Shown here in pieces: positions 44,740 to 58,999 of a stretch of 64,000 nucleotides of DNA. The number at the start of each line of letters is the position of its first letter. Positions within the stretch are counted from its first letter, which is position 1. The DNA lies in NCBI GenBank assembly GCA_036345935.2, contig JADWOT020000009.1, positions 18,139,175 through 18,203,174 of the forward strand, in the 5' to 3' direction. This DNA comes from Taenia hydatigena (lineage: Eukaryota > Platyhelminthes > Cestoda > Cyclophyllidea > Taeniidae). The notes under the pieces are model-generated. The model made no database searches. It had not been told where the DNA came from and saw nothing but the letters and a program-made list of their open reading frames with translations. Both the position numbers and the translations under genes were made by a program.

Positions 44740-47717
44740 AGTCGACTAAGCCATCTTCTCTCAAAATAAATGCAGATTTTGAAGAATAGGTGACTCGAGT
44801 GCATCAGACTCTTCTCTGCTTCCGATCTCCAAATTACCAACCTCACGCCTACGTCTTCTCAATCTGTCGTACACTGCACCCAAAAGAAAGCCCAAGATCC
44901 CCTAACTCCGATACCTCACTTTACAAATGACCTTCAAAACTGACACACACCGTCATCCATCAAGAGGAGCAGACCTTGAACAGGATTCCTCCAACACGGC
45001 TAACAGATGGTGGACTGCACCAAACATGCTAAACAAACCTGGCACAGACGAGCATGTTTTCCATCTTTCAACTTACCCTCAACAAGAGTCGAAAGGTGAA
45101 TAATTATCCAATGTAGACATGCAGCGCGTCCACACATCATATAGCAGACAAGTTCTGCACCACGGTCATCACGTCCTCACATATCCTATCGAAGATTCGC
45201 ATTAAGTTGTCTACCCTACCGTATTACGGCAGCAGCAGCAGCAGCAACGACCCACGAAACGCAACATCGTACGTCCCAATATGTCCAATTCGCCATCCAA
45301 CCTTGGGTGAATTCTCATCTTCCCTGTTGTGCCTGCTTCTCAATCACCAACTTCAATGACTGACATTTCTGTGTGCCAAATCCAGGCCAATCAGATGGTG
45401 CCACTCATGTCATTCCCTCTCTAAGTATTGTGCAGTGTTAGAGTTCGCCCATTCCGCTCCAAAGCGTTTCGATTCCTTATCCAACAGTTATAAATGTTAC
45501 ACACTCCTACAAGGTAAGACCCAGCAGAAGGAACGGTGATGATGTTGGATAGAAAGGAGTCGCTTTACGCCGCCATACGATTAACGTGAAAACCTGGGTC
45601 GCCGGATGCCTCGTGTGTGCAGACTCATCTTCGCACATATTCCCATCAAGCCATTCTCTACCGTGGAGTATTCCTCACTGAAATTGAGGAAACATGAAAC
45701 ATGAAACATGACATGAAACATGTCACGTCCTCCTCGGAATGTCAGTAATAACCAGTAGCAGCTCAGGTGTTCCTTGCTCAAAGCACTCCAATGTAACTAA
45801 CAATGTGGGAAGGGAAATTCAGGCTTTGCTGCTTAAGCACAACAATGTTGTACGGGGAGAATTTCTAAGCCTCAAAAAACAAACACCATCAACATGCGAT
45901 TGACAGGGGCCGCACCAGACCAGAACGATTCTCCAAACACCGACACACACATCGTCTCTTCTGCTAGAAGAGATGCCTCGTTCCCATTTAGTCGATCCGA
46001 TGCTCATACAAGAGGTGCTCATCAAAGCTCCCAAGTCACTACGGCTTCCACCCATCATTCTGCTCGGGAGAGACAGAGAGAGAGAGAGACAGGGAAACCG
46101 TTGACTTTGCATGGATGGTGAAGAAAACAGTGCATCACTCTCCCCCACATGGAGAAATAGTTAAACTGCCTACCCACTTCCAAGTGAATCTTCACGTCTA
46201 AGTTAAATCGCAAGTCTAGTAAGTGGAAATGCCTACAGCTGATAGGCTATGGGTTCTGAGGCATGACTTTGGCAATCTCGAATACAGTAGCATTAAATTA
46301 GCAGCTTATGCGAGCAGTTCTGATCAAACGATTTCCGCAAATCGCACAGTACACCTCAACAACGTGCATATTTCCACACTTACATCAGTGTTAGATCACC
46401 ATTCCACAAGAAGTAGGCTTGACAATAAATTCACCCTCACGCCAACTCTCACAATGCACATTAAGACACACATACACACACACACACACACACACAAATG
46501 TATGCAACTAGTGACGCGATGTCTCGCCAAACGAGATGGTGGTGGCGAAGAAAGACCACACAAAGCAAGTTACCACCTACTCAACACCAACCAGCCAGAC
46601 AAATAGCATAGTTTCTAGGATTTAGGAGGCTGATGTAGGAGTTCTGTTGAAGCATCTCCTAACGTTGCCACTTCGGTGCATAAGCTAATGGTGCAAAAGC
46701 AGACCAACAATGCTGCGCATAAGGGAAACTAGGAGAATAAATAGTTTGCTCCACGCCAATTGCACCTCCACTACTCAGTTTTTACACCTAGCAAAACATG
46801 CAGCTGTGGTTGGGTAGGTGAGTGGGTGGGTGGCATACATTCACAGAAGAATGACAAACACCTACCACCAAACTACCGTCATCACACACCTGAATACCAA
46901 ACACCAATAATATGTAGGTGAGACAAGAAAGTGTCCCTTCACACCAACTGTCCACTGTTGTTACAGTAGTGGGACACTTGACACGATGCTTGACAGCAAG
47001 AAACCTCAAGATGTGTGGAGATGACCGCACTTTGAATTGGCCTCAACACTGGATAATGTGATTCGTTCAGTAGCCTGTTGGTAGCATCAACCGCAGTCGC
47101 ACGCGTCTACAGAAATGATGTGGAAGACAGCTGGAATAAGCAGAACTTAGTACTGTTCCAGCGGTTCCCATCCCCGTAGTCAGGTTTCCTAGACATCAGT
47201 GAAGGAATACGATGAAGGCCTCGTCACCGAACTGCGATGAGGCTCCGATGTGGGAGAGAGGTGACTGACATCCCCTACCCATCAACACCCAAAGAGGTCA
47301 AACGTGGGAGCATTTTAGAAGTCATCGTCAACTTGGCACAAAGTGTGTTTATACTAACGGCACTTGACGAGTAAGTTAGATGTAGGGCAATGCATTTCAT
47401 TTCGTCAAGTTGATTTACACAGCAATCCTGTTCCACAAAGAAAGCGCTCATTCTTAGTCTTTTGTAACGCCCGTGGCAACTTTACTTCTTGCAGATGGTC
47501 TAGTACTCATTTTAGTTTCCTTTTTGCTCACCAAGACTCAGTCATGTTTATGTGGATTGGCATTTAGATGCAGCGACACGGGGATAACTCAAGCAGAGCT
47601 GGCAGTACTGTTGTCTAATGCGTTTCACAGTGCAATCAGCACCATCATTCGCTAATTGTCATGTCTCATGGATAGTACAGAAGCTGTCTCCTCTTTACTT
47701 ACCTGGAACATTGCTTA
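44740..47717 (+). repeat. ~3 kb non-coding repeat R2, arm 1
   Basis: Matches 59000-61960 in inverted orientation over about 2.9 kb. A sampled 190 bp block (GCAACTTTACTTCTTGCAGA to the CGCTAATTGTCATG region, 47473-47668) differs from its partner at only a few bases, mostly transitions. The arm contains CAG repeats (about 45230-45250), an AC repeat (46470-46496) and a GA-rich patch near 46070. No long conserved open frame and no transposase or RT motif. It ends where a TRIM remnant begins (47718). Confidence 0.8.
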
Positions 47718-48174
47718 TCTGGTTCACCGGTCTATTTAGGCAAGAATAATAGGGAAGTCTCCGGAACGGAAGGCTTCCGGATGGTTCACGGCTCGTGTGG
47801 TTTCGGTTGTTAATAGCTTCCTTGCAGAACACGGGGATGAGGTAGATGTCGAAGACAGATTTTGATCTCAGACCTTCTGCCATGGGATGTCAAAGATTCT
47901 GTTATCCGTAGCACATTCACTTCTTTGCATCAATAGTTTGCCACAAGTGGTATGGATCGAGAGAGAAGTTCTATCGAAGTCGGATCCGCTTTCCGCTACC
48001 ATCGATGCAGCGTCCTAAGACTTTCTTGAAGTCTCCAGCAAAGGCAGAATATATACATTCAGCATGCAGAGGGGACGGGGCTGCTTGCAATGCTCGGATG
48101 TCAGCCCATGCGGCTAGGGCAATATTGTCACCCAATTGACCGTAATCGGCTGTCAGAACAAACGAAGCATTGCA
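47718..48174 (-). mobile_element. TRIM remnant: 5' LTR and first half of interior (minus strand)
   Basis: 5' LTR about 48174-48004, then interior to 47718, where it is cut off next to repeat R2. It shares subfamily details with the TRIM at 57390-58272 (ATCGATGCAG at the primer-binding junction; AAGTCTCC near the LTR end; GGAACGGAAGG in the interior). Both therefore may derive from one duplicated block. Confidence 0.75.
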
Positions 48175-51100
48175 GTTACCCTCATTTTCATAAGCTAATA
48201 AGTCAACTACTTCTTAGGAGATCGAATTTTTTCCATGCATTCCTTTTAGCTCGGTTCGATTTCATTGCATTTTTGAACAGTTTATGTATGTGATCGGCAA
48301 TGTCGACAATGCCCCATTTCATCTTTCCAGATGCTTTGCATGCGCTTATTGAAAGTTAGCTCGCACGACCCACTCACAAATCTGCCTTGATTCATACATC
48401 AAGTCACAATTTTGCCATTTACATTGCATGACACCTTGCAACATGATGAAAAAATATCAAGTTACCTTGTGCAACGTTTTTTGTGCACGTATGATGCGAA
48501 TCTTTATCGACGACTGCATTGCATTCAGTTCTGAAATCTGATGCATCCTCCAGACAACGGTTGGATTTATAGGGCCGACTGCCGGTGTGTGACATGCTAC
48601 CGACTCATAGGTTTCTCCAACTGCATTTACTTGAGGAGCACTCCTCGGGCTAGGACTGAGGTCACTTTACAAACACAACCGTCAGCCCTGGTGGAAAATG
48701 ACCCCAACTAGCCTCCCATCTTTGACCTTATCTGATGAGAAGGCTTTAATCTCCGTTGCGACCTTGGTCCTGGGCACAACATCATGCAAGCGAATCCAAT
48801 CCCCAATTTGTTCTTCATTCTCCACACGGAATTATGTAGTTTGCATAACTGAAATGCTTTAATTCCTTTAGCCTAAAATCTATTCATGCGTAGGTGTTAG
48901 GAGAGGTGATATTAAAGTATTATGAAATTGATAACGTCAGCTTCTTAATATCATCGCTCAAACAGAACCGACACGGCAATTAGTCATGTGTTTAGTCAGT
49001 CAGTTTCATGTATCTGCACAGCCACTTCAATTCACCTAAGTCGTGTGAATTGTCACAAGTCTCTCGAAAGAGAAGCACAAACATGTGACGCATTAAGAGG
49101 GGACTCCTGCCTGATGAAAGTAGACCACCTATACAGACGATGACAAGGCCTATTACTGTGCCAACCTCTTCAAATCCTGAGGCATACACATTGAGATATC
49201 TGCAGCCGTATTAAAAACAACAGCGCCTAAAATTACATCCTACTTATTACTTCATGTCAACCACTTTGCAATCGCTTGACAGTACAGATGACACAAGCGC
49301 AATGTAGGCCAATCATCACTCCATTCTCTTGACTTACAATAAGGCGGCTTCGAACTTATTGGCCAAAACAATACTTCTTACGATTGAAGAAATAATCAAA
49401 GAACTGAACAGTGGCTCTACCGCCATCATCACCATTACAACTATTTCCATCACTCCATCTTTTCTGATTGGCGATTATCGTGGGACGGAACTTCCCCACA
49501 TCCCCATAGGTTGCAAACCCCTTCCCGTTCTCCCATTTCTAGCCTATTTCACTTCCCCCTTCACTTTTGTCACCTCATGAACCCTTTTCGCTCCTCTAGT
49601 CAAAACCACTCCCAGTAAGAAGAAGCAGGTGTTTCCAACTCCTTTACTGTTTTCGCGATAACAACCAATAGGATCCAATAGTAATTCTCTTTACATCAAA
49701 CCGTTTTTTTCTTCGTTTACGTAGAAGCCCATTTCACCAGCATTGGTGGATTAGGTTGGAGGATAGTGGCAACGGATTGGTTCCATTAGTCCCATCACCT
49801 CTCTTCGAACGCAAAATCGGTGGAATGAGAAAATCCTAGGCAAGAACAGGTGAACAGTAAACTAGCCGCATGAGTTCTACCAACAAAAGAAAGGAAGCAA
49901 CCCCATTAACTGGAATGAATAACCTCTCTTCAAACTTAAAACAAAGTTTACAAGGATCTACCTTATTCCTTATCTTTAGGGTCAACATCATACCATCGTA
50001 CATATACACAGTATCTTGAACTCAAGCATCTATTGTAGCGAATCCAATGCAATGCATTAACTTTATGTATACGCTAAACATTCTAAGTACAACTCCATTA
50101 CACTGTGATACTATTCCACCCAGATTTCCAAACACGTGGGACACACCATCCAGGCAAAAATGAAAAATTCTAAGGACAAATAGTTCGCATATTAAAGCTA
50201 CCCCATTTAATGGCTCTATATTCACAATTTGATATCAAATAACGTACCGTAGCTCGTATGTCAAACGAATAGATAGAAATATGCTTCTCAGTACTAATGA
50301 CCGAGTAAATTTATGCACATTTCACTGGGTCTAGAGAGGCTTTTTTTACGGAACTTCAGCGTTGCATCCTTGGTTCCTTCTACCTCTCGAAGTTGTCGTC
50401 TTGCCATTTGGCCCCAAAAACTCACCTGAAAGTGCCAAATGACAGATAATAATTGGGGCGAACAGACAAGGGTGAAGAAGAAGGATGGGAAAAAAACCAA
50501 CGGTGAGCCGAAACTCCGCACATTCTAACTCGGCAATTACGCTCACATAACTCTGCCTATTCCTCAAAACTGTCCCATGCAGCTGGAAAACGATAGCACA
50601 AAAATAGTCAACCATCACCACGAACAGAGCACTCGACTTCAACCAAGCTAAGCTTAATGCCTGATTTGGTTCCACAAAATCCTCTATGCAGAATAAGATT
50701 TTGGCGATGATAGCGAGCATCCACGGAAAACAGATAGAAAGCTGTTTATACAATCCACCCAAAAGCACCTATCGACAACTTTATTCCGATTCCCTTAAAA
50801 CCAACCAAAATTATGCTAATTTATATTTAGCCCTGGGCCAGGCATCAATTACTCCACACCTTTGGGACTAACCTAGGCCGTTTTGCATCTGCACTTCGCA
50901 GAGGGTAGACACGCCTTCCTAAAAAGGGGAAATCCCTTCTCTAAGGATCAACTTGCCTCTACCTCACCTCATCCAACTCAGTTATAGCACGCTACTACCC
51001 GTTTCCTACCGTTGATAGGACGACACTCAATAATCCCACGCCAATTGTTCATCAACCAACAAAACGTCCTTCCACCAATCATTTGAGAAAAGGCATCCAA

Positions 51101-52020
51101 ATCCACCTAACACACAGCAGCCATGCGCAAAATGCAGCCGATCTTACCAGCCAATCAGTAATTTAAAAATGGACCAAAAGTAGTCGCTAGTGAAGGATAA
51201 TATGCTGCACAAACATCTCAAGCTAGCCCAGTAACTTGTACTGTCATGCAAGCTGCATACAAACTTATACCATTCAGATCGTATGATGAAAGCAAACAAC
51301 TATGTTTACAGATTCTCTTACCGTCAAGCAATCATGTCAGTTGGACTGTGCAATAGAGGAAGATTGTTGGGACCTTCATTTGTTACCTGGACCAAATTCT
51401 CACTTGTCTGTGATCAGCAAGCGCGTAATGAGGGTTGCATGGATGACCAGGTCACACGAAACCAAAGCAGCACAGTCGATAGCTAACTGTCAAAAAGGGC
51501 AGCACTAGCGAACAAAAGGAAGATAAAGTGATTCAACACTTCGTCGCTTATAGCTAATAGTACGGACCGGAAGCAATGCAGTTTCAAAATGCTTAACAAT
51601 ACCAAATACATACCATGGAATAATCAACCTCACGCCAATGCAACAAAGCGGCCAGCATAGCGATTCAAACAATGCTAACACAAATTTTGACATTGAAGCT
51701 TAAGAAAACAAGCGTGATTAAAAAGGTAGTTAAAGGAATTCAAAATAAGAGCCATAGTGAAATTTAAATGAGCCCTTTAATCTGGTACTCAAGTTCTTGC
51801 GGCTAAACGGTTCTAAAACCAACGTAAATATTTGAGGTAGTAATAAGTAAAAACCAATTACTTCAAAACGATTCGTAAAAATCAGGAAAATTTTTAAAAA
51901 TCAGAAATCTGCGAAGAAGCGTAGAATAGACATAAGAGGGATACTGTGATGTCAACGTCAATATGAGACGTATGTTCAGATGAATGATTGATTCATCTCC
52001 TCTGTAAGGGTAGCGGTGTA
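48175..52020. other. Intergenic, nothing supported
   Basis: About 3.8 kb without recognisable genes or LTRs. From about 49000 to 51500 the plus strand is rich in C and A, like repeat arm 1, which hints at another unidentified repeat, but I found no second copy in the window. Confidence 0.35.
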
Positions 52021-53452
<1,432 letters not shown>

Positions 53453-53491
53453 CGGACGGCCTGATTTGGTCTCGGCCACACAGGTGGTCAT

Positions 53492-53679
53492 TGCAGCGTC
53501 CTGAGACTCCATTAAGAGCGAAAGGGGGCAAGAATTTAGGATAGAATGCACATATATTTAATGGACAGTAGGAATGGAGCTGCTGGCATGACTCGGAGGC
53601 CAGCCCACGCGGCTAGGTCAATATTGCCACCTCTGTGACCGAGACCGACATCGGTACTCCAAACAAACAAAGCATTGCA
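53492..53679 (-). mobile_element. Solo LTR of TRIM type (minus strand)
   Basis: 188 bp in LTR orientation from TGCAATGCTTTGTTTGTTTG to GGACGCTGCA, about 40 bp beyond the truncated 3' LTR of the SERCA-bearing TRIM. No target duplication visible. Confidence 0.75.
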
Positions 53680-55304
53680 GCCGTACTTACTTTTTTACGC
53701 CAACGTCTACACTGTCTAACTTCTAAGTTAATGCTCTTTAACGCACTGCAGACTCAATGCCTGAACTGCGTCTGTAGTTTGATTCTTTTGATCAAGCATG
53801 AGCAAGGCCCTGAATAAGTCATTGCTCGTGCCAACGCCAAATTGCGTATACGGACAGGGTAATCAGTGCTACCTTGCCTTCATAATGGTCGAGCAATTCA
53901 AGTATTATCGAATGGCAAGACACTGCAAAAGGAGAAATGATTATCAGGCATCTCTGTAGAGAGGGACTACAACAATGCGACATAGCTTTCAATACAGAAA
54001 AGGGGTTCCACACAATAACGGAGCTGCCTCGTCGAAAATATAAACAACACTCCTGCTATTTTTGAGTTAATTGATCAGTTATATGCAAAGGGATTTTCAA
54101 AGCGTCGATTCTAATGCAATGACTGTGTAATATTTTCTCCTACAAAATAACTGCAACCGTTAGCAAATAAAATGACTGCATTTCTATGGTACAAATGGCT
54201 GAAATTGCCTCAACGAAATGCGATTTAATTCACCACAGAGTTTGTCATCACAAATGGATAGTTGACACTTACATGCATAATTTGGTCACCTAGGTCGGTC
54301 AATCATAAAAGGATAATAAGACAGAGAGAAAATCGCAAGGGAAGGACACAAGTTGATGGGTGTAAGGGCCTAAGACATGTGACTGTCGATGACTGGCGTT
54401 ATTCTGCATAAACCTGGAACCGCATTTGATGCGCCATTTCCCACATGAGTTGGCCTTCTTGATGTAGAAAATGTGAAGTCGTATGCAAATGACGTGGAGA
54501 ATGAATGAGTAAGCAAAAAAAGAACCCAAAACTACAAAAAGTTCTCCCCATAAAACTTTAAAAATAAGAGACGTCGGGAAACCAAAGCTGGTTATTTATG
54601 GGTAACTAGCGATGCGAATACTCAATTGCTTGCACACTTGGTTGGACGATAAGAAATTACTTGCCCACGAGGAGAGAACTTTCATTTTCTTTCTGTCGTT
54701 GCTAGAGTAACTAACTGTTTTGCGTTGCAGCAGTGCATTATTTTGACAACTGATAAAATGAACTATGCAAAAGATACTTTGGCAGTCGTCTTAATCCTGG
54801 ATGTTTAGGAGAGGACAGTGAAGATGTCGAGTGAAGCTGTCAAAGGATGGACAAATCACCAATGCAGGAGCTGACGCGATTCGCATTGATGTTCTCAAGG
54901 TGAAAATGAATAACTGCAAGAATGGACAAGAGTTTGTTGTCAGTAACGTGGAAAAACAATTCAACTTATGTGTAGTGTATCCTAATCAAATTCGGATATC
55001 AAATCCGTAATTACCCGTAAAACTATCACTTTCGAGCAAGCAATTTAAAGTAACGAGGTGGTATTGAAAGGGATTTTCACTTGGAAATTATTCTAGCGTT
55101 TTATTGTAACATGTTGTCGGCCCGAGGTGGATGATTCCAGGAAGATACTTCATAAAAGGTGCCTGAGTGATTGATTGCCTTTGTCAATCAAAGTTGCACC
55201 TTACATACCCGTAATAAGGCATTCAACTGTCGCTTGCGGTTTGTGTTTTATGTCGTTTGCTCCATGCAGGTAAGAGGTGCGTGGTTGGTGAGGGAGTTGA
55301 GGGG
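53680..55304. other. Intergenic, nothing supported
   Basis: No gene or repeat recognised. Confidence 0.35.
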
Positions 55305-56106
55305 TGTAGCTCCCTCGAAGTCAAAAGAAGGCAGAATACTAGAGTAGAATACATGTATTCATTCAACGGACAGAGGGATTTAAGCTGCTGGCATGACCGA
55401 AAGACCAGTCCACGCAGCTAGGGCAGTACGGCCACCTCTGTGACCTTGACTGAAACCGGTATTTACAACAAACACAGTACTCTTTCGCGCGTCGTCCCCG
55501 ACGCGCCCCTTGGTACACCTCCCGCGTCAGTCATCACAACATACTCAGTGCTGCAAGAAGCACCCACGACATAACCATGCCAGTCGACGGCATTCGACGC
55601 TACTGAAACGATGCTTGACACCAACGTCAGTGATCCCTCTTGACAGTGCATTGCACTTCGAGTTTCGTCTGGCTTGGAAACAAAGTTCAGAATAAGTGGT
55701 TCTGCCGACCATCAGTATGTCCGTAGGGAGGCGTCAGCACACCGATCTCCTTAAGCAAGTATAATAGGAATAATCTTCGGAACGAAACTTTCCGGGTGGT
55801 CCATGGCTAGTTTTGCTTCATTTGTTAATAGTTTTCTTGTAGAACATGGAGAATGGGTAGATGCTGGAGGTGGACGTCGTTCGTGGCCCATCCGTAGCAC
55901 ATGCACTTCTTTCGCACCGCTGCAACATGCCACAAGCGGTAGAGATCGGGATAAAAAAAGCCTATAGAGTCGAGTTTGCTTTCCGCTGCCACCAATGCAG
56001 CGTCTCGAGGATCCCACGAAGGCAAAAGAAGGCAGAATGCTAGGGCAATACGGCCACCTCTGTGGCCTTGACCGAAATCGGCAGTCCAAACATACAAAGT
56101 GTTACT
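55305..56106 (-). mobile_element. TRIM with deletions in both LTRs (minus strand)
   Basis: 5' LTR 56106-55996 lacks its middle, with the ends of the deletion at GCTAGGG, a sequence that occurs twice in intact LTRs. Interior 55995-55483. 3' LTR 55482-55305, with the junction to the purine tract deleted. The interior is nearly collinear with the copies at 5508 and 7504. Confidence 0.85.
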
Positions 56107-56499
56107 GGTGGGTCCGATGAGCATGAAATTTGAGAGAATTGGGAATCTACGTAGCATTGTTGGCATAACAATATATACTCCTTCTAGTTCATCCCTCTTA
56201 CCATATAATTGGCAGTTGAGCTCCACTCTGACAGGTTAATCCTCACCTTTTAATTAAGGTAGGATGGAAGGCGCAAAACATGGAGATATGACGATGCATG
56301 GTAGAACGCTAGCAGAAAAAACTTTCGAAAGATCCTTTTGACTGTTTTAATTCAATTTCCAAAGACCAAAATTAACAAGTACCAGCATTTTTCCTTTAAT
56401 AATTTACGCTACTGTTATTTTTTGCCCTTGAAATGACATTAACGTGACCACCGCAAGTTGCTCAAATTAACACTGTTTAATTCCGCCGTGCTTTAATAT

Positions 56500-56700
56500 T
56501 ATTATTTGTCCAGTAGGTCCAAATGTTGGGGTATGGAACGATTTGGCGTGGACCAACAAAGTTGCTCCTCAGAGCCCAAAGCGCCCTCAGCCTAGACACA
56601 TCGACCCATTTACTCCATATCCCTCTTTCGGCTTATAATAAAAATGTCTAGAAGCATCCAACCTTCTTATTGTAAGGGTTAAAGGGGAAGAACCGTCTTC
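56500..56700 (+). repeat. Interspersed repeat family D, copy 3
   Basis: Shares TTATAATAAAAATGTCTAGAA, GCATCCAACCTTCTTATTGT and GGGGAAGAACCGTCTTC with copies 1 and 2; its left half (GGCGTGGACCAACAAAG) matches the partial copy at 20463. Confidence 0.55.
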
Positions 56701-57389
56701 AGCTTTGATTTTTATTTACTTGTCGATTTTGTAGGCGGATAATTTGCTCGATGAGGGAGTACTTGGTTTTAATTTCCAAATTTGATGTATTAACGAAATG
56801 CGAGTTTAAAATTTGCGGCAGAAATGTGATTACAAGTGTGAGGTTCATACTAATTTGAACTTGTTTTGAGCATGGTAAATACTAGGCTTTTAAGAGGAAA
56901 GCATGTACACTTGTCGAACGTGCGGATAAGGCGAGTGCGATCCAGACTCCGGTTGTCCGCTTGTGTCAGCTGTATGGGTCTCCGGCGCGATATAAAGCGA
57001 TTCAAATAAACTAACTATCCAATGGTAACTTTGCCTCTTTCTGACCAATCATTGTAAAGACACACCAGTGATCATATCCACTCCAAATTGATGACCATAA
57101 TAACCCGCAGCCATCACGGGTTACGCTATTATGAGCAATCACCTAATCTGTGTAGGGGAACACAGTGTTACCCCACCTAGATAGAAGGAGCGCATTCCAT
57201 ATATACGGACAAATGCACACATGGCCAACACCGCTTCCTTACCAACACCGGCATCCAACATCCCATCGTTGAATAGATGAATGAAAAAAATGCCTTTGGA
57301 ATGAGTTAATGAATCAGGATTGAAAGACTAAAGGAATAGACCTAAAATGAATGAATGGCTAATCGAATAAGTCTTGAATTAATAAATAC
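56701..57389. other. Intergenic, nothing supported
   Basis: No gene or repeat recognised. Confidence 0.3.
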
Positions 57390-58272
57390 TGTAACACTAT
57401 GATATGGCGGCAGGTTTCGGTTTCGATTTCGGTCACTTGGGTGACCATAATGCCTTAGCCACATGGGCTGAACTCCGAGCCTTGCAAGCAGCTCCGTTCC
57501 ATCTGCTTGCTGAATGTATATACTCTACCTTTGTTGGAGACTTCAAGCAAGTCTCAGGACACTGCATCGATGGTAGCGGAAGGCGGACCCGACTTCGATG
57601 GGACTTCTCTTTAAAGCTATACCGCCTGTGACAAAGCAGTGGTGCAAAAGAAGTGAATGTGCTACGGATATAGAATACCCGACATCCCATGGCAGAAGGT
57701 GTGAGATCAAAGTCTGTCTTCGACATCTACCTCATCCCCGTGTTCTGCAAGGAAGCTATTAACAGCCGAAACGACACGAACCGTGAACCATCCGGAAACC
57801 TTCCGTTCCGGGGACTTCCCTAATATTCTTGCCTCAGTAGACCGGTAAACCAACGTCTCCCTATGAACACACTGATGGTTGGCAGTACCTCCTACTATGC
57901 ATGTATTTTCCAAACTGGACGTATTGCAAGTAGAGTCGAACTGTGGAGAGGGATCAATGACGTGGTGGTCAAGCATTTCCCCAGTTGCACTCGAATCTTG
58001 ATGACTGGCACGGTTAAGTCGTGTGTGCTCCATGTAGCACTGCTTACGATGTGAGGCTGACGCGAGAGGTTTACCAGAGAGAGCGTCAGAAGTGACGCTT
58101 GAAAGAAGAAAGTAGTTGTGCTGTGCTTTGTTTGCTAGGACTGCTGATTTCGGTATTGGTCACTTGGGTGGCCTCATTGCCAACAGCCCCATTCCCTCTC
58201 TTTATTGAATGCACATATTCTGCCCCAATATGATGCCTTTATTTGCCATCAAGGAAGTCTCGGGACGCTACA
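57390..58272 (+). mobile_element. TRIM, older subfamily, complete
   Basis: 5' LTR 57390-57566, primer-binding-like TCGATGGTAGCGG, interior, purine tract GAAAGAAGAAAGTAG, and 3' LTR about 58117-58272 ending GGGACGCTACA. The LTR has GGTCACTTGGGTGACC. It lies about 730 bp beyond the recognised end of repeat arm 2 and is of the same subfamily as the remnant beside arm 1. Confidence 0.85.
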
Positions 58273-58999
58273 TCAATCACCTGAGAAATATGTCTGCCTG
58301 CAATTAAGATACATGTACAGTTGCATAGTGGAGTAGAGAAGAAAGGCGGCTAAGGTGCTGAGAAACCGCACCTAGTATTGTGTGATCGTGGAAGCATCGA
58401 CGGGTGATGATTCATGTGCATGGCTTAGCAGTCTTCAAATGGCAAGATGGTAAAAAGTGTGGATGTGTGCGCATAACATTCATAAGAAACGCCATTTTCT
58501 TACCACGCCAAGGCTCCTTTGGGAAAGCAGTTTTATGCATAATATAGGAGCAGTGTTAAACCCTCTCCAACATGATACTTCCAGTGGTGATCATCAAGAC
58601 GTGGTGAGGGATCCCATTGCATCCTCATCAGATGCTTCAACGAATTGGTGGAGAGGAATCATCGTGCAGCCTTCATTCCCATATTTGAGGTGGTGTGTGA
58701 AACACCAGCCTACATTTGTGGAGAGGTCTGAGTGGAATGGAGAGACTAAATCAAGATCCAGATTTATGTGCTCATGGGTTTAGCAAAAAATTAGTTAAAT
58801 GATTTCGCCCATTAAACGTCCTCATTACTCTCATCTCTGCATTATTTTCCATGAATCATTTATCAACTCATTTACTTCACTTAAATATTGAGCACAAATT
58901 TGCGTAGTCGTGGTGCTCACTCGTAGTCCAAGTCAGTGAATATGGCCGAAGCCTTCGACTGCCTTGTCAGCAGTGCGACAGCAGCTAGAATTGACAGAT
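58273..58999. other. Spacer between TRIM and repeat arm 2
   Basis: No coding signal. May be part of the duplicated block that was deleted from arm 1. Confidence 0.35.

Noticed and set aside
45230..45250. CAG repeat as a coding polyglutamine tract
   Set aside because: Lies in a non-coding repeat arm without an open frame of useful length; the inverted partner has it too.
46223..46606. 127-codon frame in repeat arm 1
   Set aside because: Runs through an AC microsatellite and is shortened in the other arm.
49000..51500. CRISPR, rRNA or tRNA features in the gene-poor region
   Set aside because: No regularly spaced repeats, cloverleaf or rRNA-like sequence seen; the genome is eukaryotic.
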